Below, piece after piece: positions 7,708-9,634 of a stretch of DNA of 9,634 nucleotides. Source of the DNA: an uncultured Synergistia bacterium (lineage in GTDB: Bacteria > Eremiobacterota > SpSt-956 > JAKJGF01). Position 1 is the stretch's first letter. The number at the start of each line of letters is the position of its first letter. A model generated the notes under the pieces. The model was not told the DNA's origin and made no database searches. It saw nothing but the letters and a program-made list of their open reading frames with translations. The position numbers were made by a program, and so were the translations under genes. The stretch lies in assembly GCA_937888925.1 (NCBI GenBank), contig CALARM010000812.1, positions 1 to 9,634 of the forward strand, read 5' to 3'.

Positions 7708-8025
7708 ATGGAAGATTATAAAAAACTGGAATGTCGTGATTTAATAGAAAAGTTGCTTGAATGTAAGGGCATAGGAGCTTTAATGACATGCATACAGACC
7801 GGAAAGGATAAATTTGACGAAGATTTTTTTGTTGTCCTTGAAGATGAAATGAAAGATGCAAAACAAAGAGGAAACGATAAAAAAGAGAAATCCCTTTCCT
7901 ATCTCTATCGTGTAATGGTAAACCTGAAGATTGCCCCTCCTCTCAGTTCATTTGCTGAGACCGGCTCTAATGAAACCGGTGGTTTTTTAGGAGCAATAAA
8001 AAAATTGTTCTCTTCTAAAAGTTAA
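7708..8025 (+). CDS. Small helical protein of unknown function, divergent from the kinase operon
   Basis: The 105-aa product is charged and appears mostly helical, with no signal peptide or TM segment. The ATG at 7708 is preferred over the in-frame GTG at 7699, because AGGAG at 7695-7699 is eight bases from the ATG and overlaps the GTG. Residues 10-73 follow a pattern LLEC...ALMTCI...DEDFFVVLEDEM..A...G....SLSYL. It recalls, from memory only, the short helical segment found at the ends of TPR/CHAT proteins in cyanobacteria and relatives. Residues 92-105 (GFLGAIKKLFSSKS) could form an amphipathic basic helix that touches membrane. A Ser/Thr-rich linker (80-91) joins the two parts and could be phosphorylated. 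It shares the divergent promoter region with the Ser/Thr kinase, so it may be a regulator or substrate, but only the position suggests this. I do not recognise the family with confidence. Confidence 0.75.
   Translation: MEDYKKLECRDLIEKLLECKGIGALMTCIQTGKDKFDEDFFVVLEDEMKDAKQRGNDKKEKSLSYLYRVMVNLKIAPPLSSFAETGSNETGGFLGAIKKLFSSKS
7941..7988 (+). other. Two adjoining hairpins followed by a U6 tract, inside the 3' end of the small gene
   Basis: TCTCAG (7941-7946) pairs with CTGAGA (7955-7960), and immediately afterwards ACCGG (7960-7964) pairs with CCGGT (7976-7980). GG and six Ts follow at 7983-7988. The layout resembles a Rho-independent terminator but lies 35-85 bases before the stop codon. It may be chance in coding sequence, or may cause premature termination when the gene is not being translated. 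Confidence 0.35.
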
Positions 8026-8049
8026 TATGAAGAATATCGTAAATGGTAA

Positions 8050-8130
8050 AGAGTGAAGGGTGAAGAGAGGAATAGGTTCTCACTTTTCACTTTTCACTCT
8101 TCACTTTTCACTTTTCGCTCTTCACTTTTC
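8050..8130. repeat. GTGAAAA-type heptamer array and inverted repeat abutting the azoreductase stop
   Basis: Seven tandem 7-bp units run from 8080 to 8128: TCACTTT twice, TCACTCT, TCACTTT twice, TCGCTCT, TCACTTT. A shorter opposite arm at 8050-8071 (GAGTGAAGGGTGAAGAGAGG) can pair with the proximal units. The gap lies between the small gene's stop (8025) and the convergent azoreductase stop, so a hairpin could serve as a terminator for both. The bases TCA that would open an eighth unit (8129-8131) form the TGA stop of the azoreductase. Confidence 0.85.
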
Positions 8131-8761
8131 AAAAATTCTTCGCTTTTTCTTTTGCCTTTTCTATAAGAGAAGAAAATTTTTCTTCTGCCGCCTGAGGCCC
8201 TGCCATAAGTGTCGGTTCTACAAGTATGGCACTCATATCGGTAAATCCCATAAAGGCGAAGATTGTTTTCAGATAAGATGTTTGATGATCAAATGCCACA
8301 GCAGGTGTTCCTTCTGGATATTCACCGCCACGGGCAAGGATGAATATAACAGGCTTACCCGTTACAAGTCCCGTATAGCCTTTTCCCGGATCATATGAGA
8401 AGGTAAATCCCGGCTGAGAGATAATATCTATATAATGTTTAAGTCTGTATGGGATACCAAAATTCCACATAGGAACAGATAAAACAATTTTATCTGCCGA
8501 CTTGAAGTGTTCAATGGTTTTAACAACATTGGTCCATGCAAGTTTTTCTTCTTCATTGTGTGTTTTGCCACTCATAATTTTGTATTTTCCCGATGCGGCG
8601 GTAGCATCAAAAGCCGGAAGATCTATTTCCCAGAGATCCAGTGTCTCAACTGTATCATCAGGATGCGCTTCTTTATATGCATCAAGAAATACCTTTGCCA
8701 TTTTGTTTGAATAGGAACGTTCTTCCCCCGGACTTGCTTTAATATAAAGTATTTTGGCCAT
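8129..8761 (-). CDS. azoR: FMN-dependent NADH:quinone oxidoreductase / azoreductase
   Basis: The 210-aa protein has the flavodoxin-like fold of the AzoR family, a homodimeric cytosolic enzyme that uses NADH to reduce quinones by two electrons and can cleave azo bonds. Visible signatures are the N-terminal strand and phosphate loop AKILYIKASPGEERSYS (Ser10, Ser17 region), the flavin-contact motif PMWNFGIPYRLKHYID (97-112), and ARGGEY (143-148), the counterpart of SRGG in Escherichia coli AzoR. Length is normal for the family. The start is the ATG at 8761, with AAGGAGG at 8769-8775 and a seven-base spacing; an upstream in-frame ATG at 8824 would add 21 residues but would place this ribosome site inside the gene. 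It stands alone between repeat-containing gaps and converges on the 105-aa gene. The likely role is quinone or electrophile detoxification. No regulator is adjacent. Confidence 0.93.
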   Translation of the reverse strand: MAKILYIKASPGEERSYSNKMAKVFLDAYKEAHPDDTVETLDLWEIDLPAFDATAASGKYKIMSGKTHNEEEKLAWTNVVKTIEHFKSADKIVLSVPMWNFGIPYRLKHYIDIISQPGFTFSYDPGKGYTGLVTGKPVIFILARGGEYPEGTPAVAFDHQTSYLKTIFAFMGFTDMSAILVEPTLMAGPQAAEEKFSSLIEKAKEKAKNF

Positions 8762-8775
8762 AAAAATTCCTCCTT

Positions 8776-8949
8776 CGGTAAAGTAACACATGACCAGTGA
8801 TGCGAGGAATAGACTATGTAACAACCATGACCGTTTCGATTAATCTGTTCCTCCCGTCACGGGTTACGAGTAAAGTGTGACGATGCTCATATAAACTGTA
8901 TAGTAATTCTAAAAAATGCTTTTGAAATCCTTCTTCTCAGTAATAAAAA
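8776..8949. other. Non-coding part of the 472-bp gap between azoreductase and PAS genes
   Basis: No credible coding frame is seen here on either strand. It should hold the azoreductase promoter on the minus strand, but only weak -10-like hexamers are visible (for example TACTAT around 8903-8908), so none is called. Remnants of GTGA heptamers are scattered around 8796-8812. The whole gap runs 8762-9233, and its right half holds a promoter, a heptamer inverted repeat and an AT-rich hairpin. Confidence 0.5.
8855..8882. repeat. Degenerate GTGACG-type heptamer inverted repeat
   Basis: CGTCAC at 8855-8860 and GTGACG at 8877-8882 are perfect six-base inverted arms. The 16 bases between contain decayed heptamers such as GGTTACG and AGTAAAG. 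It looks like an eroded copy of the same family as the 7567 and 9010 elements. Confidence 0.5.
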
Positions 8950-8978
8950 TTGCTACCACTTCACATATATGTTATAAT
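8950..8978 (+). promoter_or_regulatory. Strong predicted sigma70 promoter with extended -10, reading toward the PAS gene
   Basis: TTGCTA (8950-8955, four of six consensus matches) is followed after exactly 17 bases by TATAAT (8973-8978), preceded by TG at 8970-8971 to give a full extended -10. Transcription would start near 8985. The next plus-strand gene begins at about 9234, so the leader would be about 250 bases and contain the heptamer inverted repeat at 9010-9082. A separate non-coding transcript is the alternative. Confidence 0.6.
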
Positions 8979-9009
8979 TTATAATTAGTTCTATTCATAA
9001 ATAATGACC

Positions 9010-9082
9010 TCGTAATGTGTAAAGTGTAATGCGTGATACCCGGTAATTAAACCCTTCACGCGTCACGCGTAATGCGTCACGA
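9010..9082. repeat. GTAATGC/GTGACGC-type heptamer inverted repeat in the PAS gene leader
   Basis: The left arm 9010-9036 (TCGTAATGTG, AAAGTGTAATGCGTGA) and the right arm 9056-9082 (TCACGCGTCACGCG, AATGCGTCACGA) are inverted copies that agree at about 18 of 27 positions. Most differences are transitions, so several could still pair as G-U in RNA. The spacer of about 19 bases is AT-rich. The right arm is the better conserved one and shares GCGTCACGCG with the 7567-7594 palindrome. Confidence 0.75.
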
Positions 9083-9106
9083 CCAATTAAATTCTAATAA
9101 ATTATG

Positions 9107-9126
9107 AAATACATTATTGTATTTTT
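9107..9126 (+). terminator. AT-rich hairpin with short T-run; weak terminator candidate
   Basis: AAATACA (9107-9113) and TGTATTT (9118-9124) form a seven-base stem around a TTAT loop, with a T-run spanning 9122-9126. It lies between the 8950 promoter and the PAS gene. If active it would end a roughly 140-base transcript. The stem has a single G-C pair, so support is weak. Confidence 0.25.
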
Positions 9127-9233
9127 GTAATTATAGGAAAATAAATAATAATGTATAACGCACTATCCTGTCACAAATTTACTGCCCGGTTAAGTGCCTA
9201 TGAAAGGAAGTTATTATCCTGATTATAAGAGAG

Positions 9234-9634
9234 ATGTTTCAACAGGTTTTTATGTATGCAGGTATTGCCATGGTAATTATTGATAAAAAAGGTTGTATAA
9301 TAGATGCCAATCTCATTACGCCTAACATTCTTAACTATACCAGAGAAGACGTATTTCAGAAACATTTCTCGAATTTTATTTATCATGAAGATGTTCCTGA
9401 GAGTTTGAGATGGTTTGAGCAAATTATTTCACAGAAAGTTACCAATTCACCGCCTCTGGAGAAACGTTATATCAGTAAAGACGGAACTGTTATCTGGGGA
9501 CGCAATGTTTATTCAGCAGTAAATGATTCGGAAGGAAATGTGCAGTTAGTTGTCAGTACAATACAAAATATTGAACAACAAAAACGGGCTGAAGAAGAAT
9601 TACAGGGAACAAAAGATTTTCTGGATAAAATTAT
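9234..9634 (+). CDS. PAS-domain sensor protein, 3' end cut by the window
   Basis: The visible 133 residues form one complete PAS/PAC unit: GIAMVIIDKKGCIIDAN (strand A/B), LNYTREDVFQKHFSNFIYHEDV (helix region), EKRYISKDGTVIWGRNVYSAVNDSEGN, then VSTIQNIEQQKRAEEELQ. The last part is the usual coiled-coil linker, and KDFLDKI typically opens a following PAS or histidine kinase dimerisation region. The gene is therefore probably a multi-PAS histidine kinase or cyclic-di-GMP enzyme, but the output domain lies outside the window. No TM segment precedes the PAS, so it looks cytosolic. The frame is closed by TGA at 9201-9203. The ATG at 9234 is used, although the only good ribosome-like sequence, AAGGAAG near 9204-9210, is too far away; ATG 9252 with CAGG before it is an alternative. 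An antisense 74-codon frame over this region is a shadow. Confidence 0.85.
   Translation, partial: MFQQVFMYAGIAMVIIDKKGCIIDANLITPNILNYTREDVFQKHFSNFIYHEDVPESLRWFEQIISQKVTNSPPLEKRYISKDGTVIWGRNVYSAVNDSEGNVQLVVSTIQNIEQQKRAEEELQGTKDFLDKI

Noticed and set aside
8050..8130. CRISPR array
   Set aside because: The units are 7 bp, contiguous and without unique spacers of 30 bases or more, and no cas genes are present.
8762..8824. N-terminal extension of the azoreductase to the ATG at 8824
   Set aside because: The strong AAGGAGG at 8769-8775 is seven bases before the ATG at 8761, and the family's first strand begins right there; the extra 21 residues match nothing in the family.
9200..9283. A 27-codon frame with a CxxC motif (VCRYCHG) overlapping the start of the PAS gene
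   Set aside because: It has no ribosome site, overlaps a clearly coding frame and is short enough to be chance; a frameshift joining it to the PAS frame gives no recognisable domain.

Overview
The window reads as the left end of a low-GC contig from an uncultured, probably Gram-negative bacterium. The first 46 bases match the Illumina TruSeq universal adapter, so the left edge is a sequencing artefact and the first gene is cut by it. No rRNA or tRNA is present, so taxonomy is open. A zinc-ribbon Ser/Thr kinase with a TPR ectodomain, several exported TPR proteins and GTGA-core heptamer repeats in most intergenic gaps suggest a signalling-rich, deep-branching lineage. Eremiobacterota/Xenobia-like groups are one possibility, but this is a weak guess.

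Layout. At 47-1845 (+) lies a 5'-truncated surface or secreted protein: two carboxypeptidase-regulatory-like domains around an Ig-like segment, a Thr/Pro linker, then a seven-bladed Ycf48/BNR-type propeller. It converges on a three-gene minus-strand cluster spanning 7552 to 1908. In transcription order this is a membrane Ser/Thr kinase with a zinc ribbon and about ten TPRs, an exported TolB/CsgG-like TPR protein of 668 aa, and an exported DUF4384-like TPR protein of 432 aa. Diverging from the kinase is a 105-aa helical protein (7708-8025, +). Next come an FMN-dependent NADH azoreductase (8129-8761, -), a gene-poor 472-bp gap with a strong plus-strand promoter, and a PAS sensor gene (9234 onward, +) cut by the right edge.

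How the genes may work together. The kinase domain faces the cytoplasm, and its TPRs lie across the membrane. The next two genes encode exported proteins that also carry TPRs. The simplest reading is one envelope-sensing unit in which exported TPR proteins contact the kinase ectodomain. This is inferred from gene order and domain content, not shown. The divergent 105-aa gene shares the promoter region and may belong to the unit.

A second theme is a family of 7-bp tandem repeats arranged as inverted repeats, present in five gaps plus one degraded copy. The bases beside the GTGA core differ from site to site, but the two arms at one site agree. Two copies lie just upstream of Shine-Dalgarno sequences, one between convergent gene ends, one abuts a stop codon and one lies in a long putative leader.
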